From contig NZ_KB849239.1 of the NCBI RefSeq assembly GCF_000368085.1, positions 2,704,170 through 2,768,169 of the forward strand: DNA of 64,000 bases, in the 5' to 3' direction. This document shows, piece after piece, positions 17,407-27,296 of the stretch. Under the pieces are notes generated by a model. The model worked only from the letters and a program-made list of their open reading frames with translations, did no database searches and was not told where the DNA came from. A program made the position numbers and the translations under genes. Numbering within the stretch: position 1 is the stretch's first letter; every line of letters begins with the position of its first letter. The stretch comes from Acinetobacter nosocomialis NIPH 2119 (GTDB taxonomy: Bacteria; Pseudomonadota; Gammaproteobacteria; Pseudomonadales; Moraxellaceae).

Positions 17407-18726
17407 GTGGAATATGGACAATCAACATCCCGTTTACGTGCCATTTTTAATGTGACCAGTGGCAACTTCCTAGAACAATATGACTTTTTTCTCTTCGGTC
17501 TATATGCAAAAGCCATAGGTGAAACTTTTTTCCATTCTGATAGCAGCTATGCCGCGCTAATGAAAACTTTTTTGGTATTTGCCGTTAGTTTTTTAATGCG
17601 TCCAATTGGTGCACTCGTCTTAGGTCCATATGTCGATCGAATTGGACGCCGGAAAGGATTGATGGTCACCTTAAGTATTATGGCAATTGGCTCATTGTTA
17701 ATTGCACTAACACCTAGATATGCCACTATCGGCTTTGCAGCCACTGTCTTAATATTTGTTGGCCGTTTAGCCCAAGGTTTCTCAGCGGGCGTTGAGTTAG
17801 GTGGTGTTTCGGTTTACTTATCTGAAATTGCGGAACCACATAACCGTGGTTTTATTACCAGTTGGCAATCTGCCAGCCAACAAGTCGCTGTAATTTTTGC
17901 TGCTACATTAGGCTATTTAGTCAGTCTAGCCTTTACAAAAGCTCAAGTTGATGCCTGGGCTTGGCGTATTCCATTTTTTGTCGGCTGTGCAATTATTCCG
18001 TTTATATTCTGGTTACGTAAATCCTTAGCCGAAACTGAAGCTTTTTCATCTCGAAAAGAGCATCCAACTACTAGACAAATTATGTCAACGCTTGCAGCGA
18101 ATTGGAAAATTGTAGTTGTTGGAATGTGTATGGTTGCAACAACCACAACCATGTTCTATTTCATTACAGTTTATACCCCAACTTATGGAAAAGAAGTCCT
18201 ACACTTAACAAGCACAGAAAGCTTATTTGCAACAGTGATGGTGGGAGCAAGTAATTTTATTTTATTACCTATTGGTGGTTATTTATCAGATAAAATTGGC
18301 CGAAAGCCATTATTAATCACCACAACCATTTTAATTTTTGTAAGTGCTTATCCTTTATTAAGTTGGCTAACTCAAAACATTAGTTTGGCACACATGTTAC
18401 TTTCACTACTATGGCTATCTCTGCTCTATAGTTTCTATAACGGCGCATTGGTTGTTTCACTAACTGAAATGATGCCAAGCTCTGTAAGAATTGCTGGTTT
18501 TTCTGTAGCGTATAGTCTTGCCACTTCTATATTTGGTGGGTTAACACCTATGATTGCCACATATCTTGTACAAGAATCTGGCAGCAAAAGTATGCCTGCT
18601 TTCTGGTTAATGTTTGCCGCAATCATTAGTTTGATTGCAACGCTTATTGTATTTCGCAATCGACAAACTCTTGCTACAAAATCCTCTTCAATTGAGGATC
18701 AATTTGTACAACCAACAGTTCAATAA
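17407..18726 (+). CDS. MFS transporter of the metabolite:H+ symporter (MHS) type, possibly tricarboxylate
   Basis: This twelve-helix major facilitator protein has about 439 residues. The N-terminal [19 protein letters not shown] segment, the loop [20 protein letters not shown] and [19 protein letters not shown] are typical of the MHS family, which includes citrate, tricarballylate, proline/betaine (ProP) and alpha-ketoglutarate carriers. The N-terminus most resembles the citrate/tricarballylate branch. I choose the GTG at 17407, with GGAGA at 17396-17400 six bases upstream; the longer ATG at 17380 has no ribosome binding site. It is convergent with pap and shares a two-way terminator. The substrate is inferred only. 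Confidence 0.8.
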   Translation: MEYGQSTSRLRAIFNVTSGNFLEQYDFFLFGLYAKAIGETFFHSDSSYAALMKTFLVFAVSFLMRPIGALVLGPYVDRIGRRKGLMVTLSIMAIGSLLIALTPRYATIGFAATVLIFVGRLAQGFSAGVELGGVSVYLSEIAEPHNRGFITSWQSASQQVAVIFAATLGYLVSLAFTKAQVDAWAWRIPFFVGCAIIPFIFWLRKSLAETEAFSSRKEHPTTRQIMSTLAANWKIVVVGMCMVATTTTMFYFITVYTPTYGKEVLHLTSTESLFATVMVGASNFILLPIGGYLSDKIGRKPLLITTTILIFVSAYPLLSWLTQNISLAHMLLSLLWLSLLYSFYNGALVVSLTEMMPSSVRIAGFSVAYSLATSIFGGLTPMIATYLVQESGSKSMPAFWLMFAAIISLIATLIVFRNRQTLATKSSSIEDQFVQPTVQ

Positions 18727-18731
18727 TATTC

Positions 18732-18770
18732 AAACAGTTAAAGGAGACATTAGTCTGCCTTTAACTGTTT
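18732..18770. terminator. Bidirectional terminator between the MHS transporter and pap
   Basis: A perfect 13-bp inverted repeat (18732-18744 with 18758-18770, core ACAGTTAAAGG) is extended inward by AGAC/GTCT. T-runs lie on both sides. The right arm lies inside the last codons of pap, whose stop is at 18750, so pap's own coding end forms half the stem. Confidence 0.75.
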
Positions 18771-20168
18771 TAAAATCGCTCTTAACACTTCTAAACGCGC
18801 AGTATATTTATCATCAGTGGCAACAATATGCCAAGGAGCATATTCGGTACTGGTTCGTTCAAACATATCTGCTGCTGCTTTTAAATAATCATCCCATTTG
18901 TCACGATTACGCCAGTCTTCTGCGGTAATTTTAAAGCGTTTATGCGGTGTCTCTTCTCTGGCTTTAAAACGTTGTTCTTGCTCATCTTTACTAATCGCTA
19001 GCCAAATTTTTACCACAATCGTTTGGCTATCAAATAAGTCTTTTTCAAAGCGATTAATTTCGTCGTATGCCCTTTGCCATTCCAAAGGTGACGCAAAACC
19101 TTCCACACGTTCTACTAGCACTCGGCCATACCAAGTACGGTCAAAAATCGTAATTTTTTCGGCTTCATTAATGCGGTTCCAAAAACGCCACAAATAAGGA
19201 TGCCTTGCTTCGAAACGTTCAGGTGCTCCAATACAATGAATATCATATTCACGTGGGTCTAAGTTTTTCACAATTCGTTTAATGGCCCCCCCTTTGCCCG
19301 AAGCATCCATTCCTTCAAAAGCAATCACAAAATTACGTTTATCAAAACGCATGGTATCGGCAATTTTTTTGCTGAGTTTATCGAGCTCTTTTTTGTACTC
19401 AGCTTTATCAAGCTGTTCTTGAGCAGGTTTTAATAAACTCTCGGGAATCTTGGCCTGCTGCCATTTCCCTTTGACTTCACTTTCATGTTCAGGTAGCTGA
19501 CGCATATGTTGTAAAAGATACTGAGCAAAAAATTGATCGCGCTGTTTTTCATCTTCCCCATCAATAATGTACCAATCGTCAGTGAAGCGGCGGCGTAACT
19601 TTTGCAAAGTGTCATATTGTTTTTTATTACGCCAGTCTAGGCCGTGGAGTTTATGCCAATGTTGTTCAGAAGGGTCTATTTTATCTAAACGTTTTTGCAA
19701 TGATTTCCAAGAAAGATCAAACCAGACTTTAATCACATCGACATAATTATTTTTTAGGTCTTGTTCAAATGAACGCATATTTTCCACATATGCATCAAAG
19801 CGTGCCTCATCCAAAGGCTCTGACACATGCGTCGCGGTAACCAACAAGTCGCTATACCAATTGCCAAACATCACCACAATTTGGCCCTCAGTCGGAATAA
19901 ACTCTGAATATGACTGCCAAAAAGCTTCTGTATCTGTCAGCACACGCGGTGCATCTGCTTTTACCCTTAAATATCTTGGATCTAACCATTCTCGAAGCTG
20001 TTTAACAGCCTCACCTTTTCCGGCCAGTTCGATACCACTCATTAAAATGAGCGTACTTTTAGCATTTTTTTTACCGCGACTATCTTTTAAAGCATATTGT
20101 GCTTCAATCAAATCGACCGAAAGCTGTTCTTCGTCTCGAATTTCAAATTTTGGTTGTTGTTCACTCAT
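18750..20168 (-). CDS. pap: Polyphosphate:AMP phosphotransferase, two-domain PPK2 class II
   Basis: This 472-residue enzyme uses polyphosphate to phosphorylate AMP to ADP and was first characterised in Acinetobacter johnsonii. It has two tandem PPK2 domains. The first (about 1-235) has the P-loop GIELAGKGEAVKQL; the second, C-terminal domain (about 250-472) has GMDASGKGGAIKRI and the lid and DRTWYGRVLVERVEGF motifs of the active unit. In the first domain several catalytic positions are changed (FGNWYSDLL in place of DRTWYGR), consistent with a regulatory or structural role. This fused form separates class II from the single-domain class I and III enzymes. It is a monocistronic gene between convergent and divergent neighbours. 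Confidence 0.92.
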   Translation of the reverse strand: MSEQQPKFEIRDEEQLSVDLIEAQYALKDSRGKKNAKSTLILMSGIELAGKGEAVKQLREWLDPRYLRVKADAPRVLTDTEAFWQSYSEFIPTEGQIVVMFGNWYSDLLVTATHVSEPLDEARFDAYVENMRSFEQDLKNNYVDVIKVWFDLSWKSLQKRLDKIDPSEQHWHKLHGLDWRNKKQYDTLQKLRRRFTDDWYIIDGEDEKQRDQFFAQYLLQHMRQLPEHESEVKGKWQQAKIPESLLKPAQEQLDKAEYKKELDKLSKKIADTMRFDKRNFVIAFEGMDASGKGGAIKRIVKNLDPREYDIHCIGAPERFEARHPYLWRFWNRINEAEKITIFDRTWYGRVLVERVEGFASPLEWQRAYDEINRFEKDLFDSQTIVVKIWLAISKDEQEQRFKAREETPHKRFKITAEDWRNRDKWDDYLKAAADMFERTSTEYAPWHIVATDDKYTARLEVLRAILKQLKAD

Positions 20169-20377
20169 AGTCCACTGCTCTAATCTTTTATTGTTTAATT
20201 TCGTTGTTATTTAACTTATGCGCTTAGATGATGAATTGCTATACAAATTATGTCATTGCAGCAAGATTCTGTCTAAAAATTGACGCATAAATCATTTTTT
20301 TTACATCTACTCGCCATAGTAGAAGGTTACAATGCCTTTTATGATTTTTTGCAAATAGCCCAATATTAGAGCCTTAA

Positions 20378-21085
20378 ATGTCTAAACTCGCTGCTTTTGA
20401 TGATCTTTTACAACAATATAAAACATTTAATTATCACGATAATCCAGTGCTTGCCCAGCGTTTGCAAGATGTACAAACATGGTTAAAAGAGCGGATGAAA
20501 GAAACGCATCACGACTTTTTTAATCTGCCAGAGCACAAGCTCATGTCAGAGTATTTTTTAAACCGTTTATATGGCGGCCCAGAGTTTGATGCGCTTGCTG
20601 CACAAATTGAACGACTATTGAAATATGCCCATAAAGCAGAAAAAGTCCTACCTGAAAACGCAATTAAAACAGGAACAAAGTCGGTAAGTTTGGCTGTACT
20701 TGCCACGCAACTTGATGAACAAGTGGCCATGCAGCTTCTTGAAGACTATCCAGCAGATACAGTACTCACTGATGAGATCATGCGTTTAACCTTAATCAAG
20801 CTTGATCAGGCCGAAGCCCGTTACCAGCAGCTTGCCCTTCTGGATGACTTAGGGATAGCACTCGATAAATACATGCGTTCATTTATGATGTTCACTGCTT
20901 TTAAAATGTGTAAAGGTATTGCACAAAAATATCACTTCGAATTGATGTATGATTTTATTCAAGATGGTTTTACCGCAATGAAACCATTAAAATCAGCAGA
21001 GGCTTTTATTAAGACTTTTACGGAAAAAGAACGTCAGATTGTTGAAAAAGTACATTCAGGACATCCGAATCCGTTTAGAGTGTGA
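20378..21085 (+). CDS. FFLEELY-motif-like protein of unknown function
   Basis: This 235-residue, mostly helical, soluble protein has no signal peptide. The segment HDFFNLPEHKLMSEYFLNRLYGG near residues 48-70 is a variant of the FFLEELYG motif that names a small proteobacterial family with no known activity. It is upstream of, and on the same strand as, the ubiquinone genes, but the terminator at 21108-21133 separates them. Upstream it is divergent from pap. No catalytic residues could be recognised. I am fairly sure it is a real gene: typical codon use, an ATG right after an intergenic space, and a terminator after it. Confidence 0.75.
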   Translation: MSKLAAFDDLLQQYKTFNYHDNPVLAQRLQDVQTWLKERMKETHHDFFNLPEHKLMSEYFLNRLYGGPEFDALAAQIERLLKYAHKAEKVLPENAIKTGTKSVSLAVLATQLDEQVAMQLLEDYPADTVLTDEIMRLTLIKLDQAEARYQQLALLDDLGIALDKYMRSFMMFTAFKMCKGIAQKYHFELMYDFIQDGFTAMKPLKSAEAFIKTFTEKERQIVEKVHSGHPNPFRV

Positions 21086-21107
21086 TAAGGTCGGCACATA
21101 GAAAAAA

Positions 21108-21133
21108 CTCAACCTCGCGAAGTTGAGATTTTA
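21108..21133 (+). terminator. Terminator after the FFLEELY-type gene
   Basis: CTCAAC (21108-21113) pairs with GTTGAG (21122-21127) with a loop containing CGCG, followed by ATTTTATT. It lies before the true ubiE start, which argues against the longer ubiE reading frame from 21123. Confidence 0.65.
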
Positions 21134-21233
21134 TTCATTATATTTGCATGATGATGCCTGTAAAAATAGACAAAATCTGTCATCATGCAGAACTTATTCC
21201 GTTTCACTTGAGTTTGAGTCTAGGAGAGACAAT

Positions 21234-22181
21234 ATGTCTAACGAAAACCAAAAGCCAACATCTCCAACTGAGCAGGCACAAAGTTCAGACAAAGTTAGCC
21301 CATTCCTAAGCTCACCTTTACCGCAAGGTACCCCTCAAGGGCAACAACAAACTTTACAGCAAACCTTAACAGATACACCTGTTAGCGGTTCTGTACCAAA
21401 ATACAATTTACCACGTGGTGCAGGCAACACTGGCAACGTTGGTGAAACAACTCACTTTGGTTATTCAACAGTTCGAACCGAAGATAAAGCACAAAAAGTT
21501 GCTGAAGTTTTCCACTCGGTTGCAAGCAAATATGATCTTATGAATGACTTGATGTCATTTGGTATTCACCGTTTATGGAAACGCTTTGCAATTAACATGT
21601 CTGGTGTTCGCCGTGGTCAACACGTGTTGGATATTGCTGGTGGTACAGGCGACTTAGCAAAAGTATTTAGCCGTGAAGTGGGCCCACAAGGTCATGTGGT
21701 ACTTTCAGACATTAACGAATCTATGCTGAATGTTGGCCGTGACCGTCTGATTGATGCAGGCTGTACCAATGTCGATTTCGTACTTGCCAATGCTGAAACT
21801 TTAGAACCTTTTGCAGATAACAGCTTTGACCTTGTTACCATTAGCTTTGGTCTACGCAACGTAACGGATAAAGATGCTGCGCTTGCCTCTATGTTCCGTG
21901 TACTTAAACCAGGTGGTCGTTTACTGATTCTTGAGTTTTCTAAACCAGTATTTGAGCCTTTTTCAAAACTTTATGACCTCTACTCATTCACCGCTTTACC
22001 GATTATGGGTAAATTGGTTGCCAATGACTCAGAAAGTTATAAATATTTGGCTGAATCAATTCGTATGCATCCAGACCAACGTACCTTAAAAGGCATGATG
22101 GAAAATGCTGGCTTCCAGAACTGTGACTATCACAACCTGACTGGCGGTATTGTTGCTGTTCACCGCGGTTTCAAACTGTAA
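21234..22181 (+). CDS. ubiE: Ubiquinone/menaquinone biosynthesis C-methyltransferase UbiE
   Basis: This SAM-dependent methyltransferase adds the C-methyl group to demethylmenaquinol and the ubiquinone precursor. The catalytic part (about residues 85-315) has [19 protein letters not shown], the SAM motif [11 protein letters not shown] and the post-motif [10 protein letters not shown] and [16 protein letters not shown] start at the ATG at 21234 with GGAGAG seven bases upstream; the frame runs further upstream but crosses the previous terminator. With 315 residues it is about 60 longer than E. coli UbiE, because of an N-terminal tail rich in Gln, Pro, Ser and Thr that is probably disordered. First gene of ubiE-ubiJ-ubiB. 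Confidence 0.95.
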   Translation: MSNENQKPTSPTEQAQSSDKVSPFLSSPLPQGTPQGQQQTLQQTLTDTPVSGSVPKYNLPRGAGNTGNVGETTHFGYSTVRTEDKAQKVAEVFHSVASKYDLMNDLMSFGIHRLWKRFAINMSGVRRGQHVLDIAGGTGDLAKVFSREVGPQGHVVLSDINESMLNVGRDRLIDAGCTNVDFVLANAETLEPFADNSFDLVTISFGLRNVTDKDAALASMFRVLKPGGRLLILEFSKPVFEPFSKLYDLYSFTALPIMGKLVANDSESYKYLAESIRMHPDQRTLKGMMENAGFQNCDYHNLTGGIVAVHRGFKL

Positions 22182-22192
22182 GGGATAGCGAT

Positions 22193-22861
22193 ATGTGGTC
22201 GATTCTAGCACTCGGTGCAGTCGAACGTATCATTCATCATCTGATCGATCTGGATGCATTAACCCGCATTCAGCTCAATCAGTTACAGGGCAAAATGTTG
22301 CGTGTTGTCATCAATAGCCCGCAGCTTTCTGTCGATGTATTCTTTGACCAAGAAAAAGTACGTCTTGAACCTACTGCAACTGGGCACAGCGAAAAACCTT
22401 CTATTTTTGAACAACGCCCTTTTGATCCGCAATTTAAAATTTCTGAAGCAACAGCTACTTTACATGTCAAAGATGTTGTTGAACTCATCAAACTATTGGT
22501 GAGCGATCCCGACCAGATTGGTAATATCCCGCTACAAGGTGACTATCACCTATTACAGGATATTCAAAAAATTATGCAGCAGACTGAACCTGATTTAGCT
22601 GCGCATTTATCAAAATGGGTTGGCCCTCAACTCGCTCATGAAATTGGTAAGATTCAACTTGCACCCAAGCATCTAAAACGCTCTCTTCAAAGCCATCTAT
22701 TTTTCGCTGAAGATGCTTTAAAAGAAGACAGTGGTTTATTTGCCCCACGTTGGGAAATGGACGATTTAAATCAAGCTACGCGTAAGCTTAATCAAGATAT
22801 TGACCGTCTAGAAGCTAAATTACAGCAGCTCAATGCACAACTACAACCCACTCAAGACTAG
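22193..22861 (+). CDS. ubiJ: Ubiquinone biosynthesis accessory factor UbiJ
   Basis: This 222-residue protein has an N-terminal SCP2-like lipid-binding domain (from LGAVERIIHHLIDLD to about residue 110) and a C-terminal coiled coil (ATRKLNQDIDRLEAKLQQLNAQ). UbiJ binds lipids and holds the Ubi metabolon together in the cytosol. It lies 11 bp after ubiE and 12 bp before ubiB, the classic ubiE-ubiJ-ubiB order, which is the strongest support for the name. Confidence 0.9.
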   Translation: MWSILALGAVERIIHHLIDLDALTRIQLNQLQGKMLRVVINSPQLSVDVFFDQEKVRLEPTATGHSEKPSIFEQRPFDPQFKISEATATLHVKDVVELIKLLVSDPDQIGNIPLQGDYHLLQDIQKIMQQTEPDLAAHLSKWVGPQLAHEIGKIQLAPKHLKRSLQSHLFFAEDALKEDSGLFAPRWEMDDLNQATRKLNQDIDRLEAKLQQLNAQLQPTQD

Positions 22862-22873
22862 GTAAGACCGTAT

Positions 22874-24493
22874 ATGATTCCGCACGTTTCACGTTTACTC
22901 GAACTTTGGCGTATTGCAGCGCACTATAGACTCGATACGTTGTTCCCTGCGGATGAACTACCAGTTAAAGCTAAACATGCATTAAATATTATTAAAATGC
23001 ATCCGGCAGCATGGTCGAGTCGTGAGCGCAAGAATCCTTTAAAGCTTAAAGAAGCTTTAGAAGACATGGGACCACTTGCAATTAAGCTTGGGCAGTTACT
23101 GTCAACTCGACGCGACCTAATTCCACCTGAAATACTCGCTCAATTGGTTTTACTTCAAGATCAGGTGAAACCTTTTGATAGCAATGTTGCTAAACAACGT
23201 ATTCAAGACTCTTTAAAAGCAGACGTAAATACACTATTTGCTCGCTTTGATGACCAACCCCTTGCTGCTGCCTCAATTGCACAAGTTCATACAGCGGCAC
23301 TACATGATGGCCGAGAAGTTGTTGTTAAAGTCACTCGTCCAGATATTCGTAGCCAGATTTTACAAGATTTTGAAATTTTGGCATGGCTAGGAAATACACT
23401 AGAAAGCCGTCTTGAAGCTGCTCGTGCATTACATTTATCTGAAATTATTCAAGACTACCGCCAGATCATTTTAAATGAGCTGGACTTGAGTATTGAGGCA
23501 GATAACACTCGTCGTATGCGCCATTACTTCACTGGTTCGACCATGATGTATGTGCCAGAAGTCTACATGGACACCAAAGATGTTATGGTGGCTGAACGTA
23601 TTACTGGTGTGCCTATTTCAGACACGGCAACCTTTGACCGTTTAGGCATGGACCGCGCACAACTTGCAGAAAAAGGCTTAACGATTTTCTTTACGCAAGT
23701 ATTCCGCGATAACTTTTTCCATGCCGACATGCATCCCGGTAATGTCTTTGTAGAAACCATCAACCCAAGCAATCCACGCTTTATTGCACTGGATTGTGCG
23801 ATCATGGGTGAGCTTTCTAAGCACGACCAGATGACGGTTGCCCGCATGTTGCTTGCCGTAATGAATAGCAACTTTATGCAGCTTATTCAAATTGTGCATC
23901 AAGCTGGCTGGATTCCACCGGGTACCGATCAAGATGCTTTAGCACGTGAGATGCGCCGTACTGTTGGGCCAATGGTGTCTAAACCAATGGATCAACTTGA
24001 TTTTGCAGGTATCTTAATTCAAGTGATGGACATTGCCCGTCGCTTCCATCTTGAGATTCCACCACAGCTCATGCTGCTGCTCAAAACTTTAGTGCATGTA
24101 GAAGGCTTAGGTACGGACCTTTATCCGCAACTCGACATCTGGAAATTGGCAAAACCTATTTTGACAGAATGGGTTAAGTCTAACATGAACCCAGTCAAAA
24201 ATGTAAAAGAACTTGGCCAGCAGTTACCTGACCTGCTTTTAGGTGCTCAAGATTTCCCAAGCTTAATTATTGATAGCTTAAATGGTTTAAAGAACCAATC
24301 TGCTTGGCAGGACCGTCAGTTACGTGAAATTCAGCAACTTCGTTTGCAAATGGAACATCAACAGCGTCGTAGCTGGATGTTTGGCAGTACCATGCTGATT
24401 TTACTAACCATTGCCATTATTAGCCCTTGGTTTGTTTCCATTATTTTAATTGTGCTGAGTAGTTTAATAGCGCTTTGGCGTGTGTTGAAATAA
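22874..24493 (+). CDS. ubiB: Ubiquinone biosynthesis ATPase/kinase-like protein UbiB
   Basis: This 539-residue atypical kinase-like (ABC1/ADCK) ATPase is needed for ubiquinone synthesis. The family KxGQ motif is seen in AIKLGQLLSTRRD, the alanine-rich loop in PLAAASIAQVHTA, and the metal-binding region in FFHADMHPGN and ALDCAIMG. Two hydrophobic helices at the C-terminus (about 497-535) anchor it in the inner membrane. Normal length. The operon ends here with the terminator at 24501-24527. Confidence 0.95.
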   Translation: MIPHVSRLLELWRIAAHYRLDTLFPADELPVKAKHALNIIKMHPAAWSSRERKNPLKLKEALEDMGPLAIKLGQLLSTRRDLIPPEILAQLVLLQDQVKPFDSNVAKQRIQDSLKADVNTLFARFDDQPLAAASIAQVHTAALHDGREVVVKVTRPDIRSQILQDFEILAWLGNTLESRLEAARALHLSEIIQDYRQIILNELDLSIEADNTRRMRHYFTGSTMMYVPEVYMDTKDVMVAERITGVPISDTATFDRLGMDRAQLAEKGLTIFFTQVFRDNFFHADMHPGNVFVETINPSNPRFIALDCAIMGELSKHDQMTVARMLLAVMNSNFMQLIQIVHQAGWIPPGTDQDALAREMRRTVGPMVSKPMDQLDFAGILIQVMDIARRFHLEIPPQLMLLLKTLVHVEGLGTDLYPQLDIWKLAKPILTEWVKSNMNPVKNVKELGQQLPDLLLGAQDFPSLIIDSLNGLKNQSAWQDRQLREIQQLRLQMEHQQRRSWMFGSTMLILLTIAIISPWFVSIILIVLSSLIALWRVLK

Positions 24494-24500
24494 ATTCTAA

Positions 24501-24527
24501 ATCCCTTGCCTCGCAAGGGATTTTTTT
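24501..24527 (+). terminator. Terminator of ubiE-ubiJ-ubiB
   Basis: ATCCCTTG (24501-24508) pairs with CAAGGGAT (24514-24521), loop CCTCG, and is followed by TTTTTTT. It starts 8 bp after the ubiB stop. Confidence 0.9.
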
Positions 24528-24613
24528 ATGCCTAAACTTTAATTTTAAAAAATATAGATCGTTTATTCGTTCATTGCTAAATTGAAGCTGTAAATGCTTG
24601 AAAAGAACAAACA

Positions 24614-25927
24614 ATGAAAACACCTCATTTTGCCATTGTTGGTGCAGGCACGGCAGGTTTAGCAACTGCCATTTTGCTTGCCCGTGAAGGCAACCACGTT
24701 ACTATTTTTGAACAAGTTGATGAGTTATCCCCGGTAGGTGCTGGGTTATTACTACAACCCGCGGGCTTAGCTGTATTTCAACATTTAGGTGTACTCGACA
24801 AAGCCTTAACCTTAGGTGCGAGAGTCACAGGCCTAGAAGGGCAACTTCCGGACAAGCTTCTTTTAGTTAACAGTCACTATCACGAAGCATCAGCAAATCT
24901 TTATGGTTTAGGTATACACCGTGCCACTTTGTGTCATGTACTCACTCAAAAGCTTAGCGAGTATTCAAGCCAGATTACTTGGCATATGAACCATTCTGTT
25001 GAAAAATTTGAAGAACATAACGATGAAGTTCGGATATTCGGCAGTCATCAAAACCAAAAGTTTGATGCTTGTTTTGATGGCCTACTCATTGCCAATGGTG
25101 CTCGTAGCCAGTTACGCCCTAAAGCATGGGTAAAAGTTGATCAAGCTTATCCATGGGGTGCGGCATGGAGTATCGTGCCTGAGTGTAAAGTACTCGATTC
25201 TGAAATTCTGCATCAATTTTATGATCGCTCGAAAATTATGATGGGAATTCTTCCTACGGGAGCGGTTCCAACCAAACCTCAACAGCGCCTTTCGAGTATA
25301 TTTTGGAGTCTACCTACTCCACAATTACAAAACTTTTTGCAAGATGAACAAGCTAAACAGACTTGGTTAAAGCAAGTCTCAGAACGTTGGCCTACAGTTG
25401 CAGAGTGGCTCAAAGAAATTTTGTATAACAGTCAAACTCAGCCCAAATGGTTATCTGCAAACTATCGTGATGTCGTCATGACCCAATTTGGTCAAGGTCG
25501 AATTGGGGTAATTGGAGATGCAGCTCATGCAATGAGTCCTCAGTTGGGTCAAGGGGCCAATATGGCATTATTAGATGCTTGGGCTTTTTCTCAATCATTG
25601 CGACAAGCTCAAAAGAACCAAAATATTGATTGGTCCCTGCTCTGGCAGCATTATCATCAGCTTCGCGGTTCATCTACCCAGTTTTATCAATTTCTTAGTC
25701 GCTTACTAACACCACTATATCAATCTGACCATTGGTGGGCGGGAAGTTTAAGAGATCTAGTTTTCCCTTGGATGTATCAAATTCCTTATTTTCGAAAAGA
25801 AATGGCAATTACGATTTCAGGCTTAAAGACAGGGCCATTCCAACATTTTGAATATGATCAAATAGCTCAATTACCTAAAGAAAGCAGTGCGTTTCATTTA
25901 AAAAATGAATCTCTGTCTGACTATTAA
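24614..25927 (+). CDS. FAD-dependent monooxygenase/oxidoreductase
   Basis: This 437-residue group A flavoprotein monooxygenase has the p-hydroxybenzoate hydroxylase fold. The FAD-binding VGAGTAGLATAILLA near residue 10 and the second FAD motif GVIGDAAHAMSPQLGQGANMALLDA (about 297-320) are both complete. Relatives hydroxylate aromatic or polycyclic substrates with NAD(P)H and O2; the substrate here cannot be told. Downstream, on the same strand, is a broken gene of the VOC family (25954-26351), the type of ring-cleaving or glyoxalase-like enzyme often paired with such monooxygenases. Family confident, substrate unknown. Confidence 0.8.
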   Translation: MKTPHFAIVGAGTAGLATAILLAREGNHVTIFEQVDELSPVGAGLLLQPAGLAVFQHLGVLDKALTLGARVTGLEGQLPDKLLLVNSHYHEASANLYGLGIHRATLCHVLTQKLSEYSSQITWHMNHSVEKFEEHNDEVRIFGSHQNQKFDACFDGLLIANGARSQLRPKAWVKVDQAYPWGAAWSIVPECKVLDSEILHQFYDRSKIMMGILPTGAVPTKPQQRLSSIFWSLPTPQLQNFLQDEQAKQTWLKQVSERWPTVAEWLKEILYNSQTQPKWLSANYRDVVMTQFGQGRIGVIGDAAHAMSPQLGQGANMALLDAWAFSQSLRQAQKNQNIDWSLLWQHYHQLRGSSTQFYQFLSRLLTPLYQSDHWWAGSLRDLVFPWMYQIPYFRKEMAITISGLKTGPFQHFEYDQIAQLPKESSAFHLKNESLSDY

Positions 25928-25953
25928 CCCATCCAAATGATAGTGAATAGCAT

Positions 25954-26351
25954 ATGAAAATCAGCCATCTTGATCATCTTGTTTAACTGTTGCCAGTATT
26001 GAGAATACATGTAATTTCTATCAAACCGCGCTGGGGTTTAAAGTCATTACCTTTAAAGGTGATAGAAAGGCTCTACAGTTTGGAAATCAAAAAATAAATT
26101 TACACCAGCAAGGTAACGAGTTTGAACCTAAGGCATTACAGCCAACTCCCGGATCTGCCGACCTGTGTTTTATTTCAGATACTCCCATTTCAGAAGTGGT
26201 TGCACACCTTAATCAGTTAAATATTCAAATTGAAGAAGGCCCCGTTGAACGTACTGGTGCAATGCACCCTATCCTTTCAGTTTATATTCGCGATCCAGAT
26301 CAAAATTTGATTGAGATTTCAAATATTATAACGACTCAGCCACCTAAATAG
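25954..26351 (+). pseudogene. VOC/glyoxalase-family gene broken by a one-base frameshift
   Basis: The ATG at 25954 opens MKISHLDHLV, then hits TAA at 25984. Restoring one T in the T-run at 25982-25984 gives a continuous 132-residue VOC protein (LTVASIENTCNFYQTALGF, then SADLCFISDTPI, GAMHPILSVYIRDPDQNLIEISN) ending at 26351. The metal-ligand-like His in the first strand (LDHL) and the Glu of LIEIS are both present, so the intact version would be a normal single-domain member. No alternative start codon opens the second frame near its beginning. It is either a real loss or a sequencing error in a homopolymer. Confidence 0.75.
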
Positions 26352-26513
26352 GCTCTTCATAAGTAAGAAGTGCAAGCTATTCATTACGTTGACAAAGACA
26401 AAAAGAACAAAGAATTTTTCCGCAAAGTGGCGTTGATGCCGTACACTATACAAGCTATTTTTTAGCATCTGACAGAAATCAATTTATAGTTCATATTTCT
26501 TTGGTGATTCCTC

Positions 26514-27287
26514 ATGAATAACACGCAATGGCTCGATGAAGTAAAATTTAACGAACAAGGTCTTATCCCTGCCATTGCTCAACATCATCAAACCGGACGT
26601 ATTTTGATGGTAGCGTGGATGAACCGTGAAGCACTTGCGCTCACAGCAGAAAAAAATCAGGCTGTATACTTCTCTCGCTCTCGCCAAAAACTCTGGCACA
26701 AGGGTGAAGAATCAGGCCATTTTCAAACAGTTTATGAAATTCGTTTGGACTGCGATGGTGATGTAATCGTATTACAAGTTGAGCAACACGGCGGTATAGC
26801 GTGCCATACAGGTCGTGAGTCTTGTTTCTACCGTAAACTTACCCCACAGGGTTGGGAAATTGTCGATGCACAATTAAAAGACCCTACCGCAATTTATGGT
26901 GACAAAGCTAAAACTGAAAGCCACGATCATGCTCACACCACTGAACAAGTTGATGTGCTTGCTCACTTAGGGCAATTGATGCAAGAGCGTAAGCAAGCAG
27001 AAGCAGACACTTCATATGTTGCAAGCCTCTACAAAAAAGGCATTAATAAAATCTTAGAAAAAGTTGGCGAAGAAAGCGTAGAAACTATTATTGCTGCAAA
27101 AGACTACGCTGCTCAAAATACAGAAAGCAATTTAAATGACTTGATTTATGAAACTGCCGATTTGTGGTTCCATAGCATTGTCATGTTGGGTTATTTCGAT
27201 CTTAATCCACAGCTTATTATTGACGAATTAGCTCGTCGTCAGGGTTTATCTGGTTTAGTTGAAAAAGCTAACCGCAATAAGGTTTAA
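26514..27287 (+). CDS. hisI: Bifunctional phosphoribosyl-AMP cyclohydrolase/phosphoribosyl-ATP diphosphatase HisIE
   Basis: This 257-residue fusion covers the second and third steps of histidine synthesis. The N-terminal HisI domain (1 to about 115) has the [15 protein letters not shown] and [11 protein letters not shown] motifs with the zinc cysteines. The C-terminal HisE domain (about 145-257) has [31 protein letters not shown] and [15 protein letters not shown]. The two functions are separate proteins in many other bacteria. The gene is alone rather than in a his operon, followed 9 bp later by an unrelated helicase gene that starts with GTG, so the two may share a transcript. Confidence 0.93.
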   Translation: MNNTQWLDEVKFNEQGLIPAIAQHHQTGRILMVAWMNREALALTAEKNQAVYFSRSRQKLWHKGEESGHFQTVYEIRLDCDGDVIVLQVEQHGGIACHTGRESCFYRKLTPQGWEIVDAQLKDPTAIYGDKAKTESHDHAHTTEQVDVLAHLGQLMQERKQAEADTSYVASLYKKGINKILEKVGEESVETIIAAKDYAAQNTESNLNDLIYETADLWFHSIVMLGYFDLNPQLIIDELARRQGLSGLVEKANRNKV

Positions 27288-27296
27288 AATCACTCA

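Noticed and set aside
21123..21233. Longer ubiE from an earlier start
   Set aside because: The upstream part runs through a terminator, lacks a ribosome binding site and does not resemble UbiE.
26371..26465. Possible gene remnant (VQAIHYVDKDKKNKEFF frame) between the broken VOC gene and hisIE
   Set aside because: Only about 31 codons, no family recognised and no start with a ribosome binding site; could be chance.
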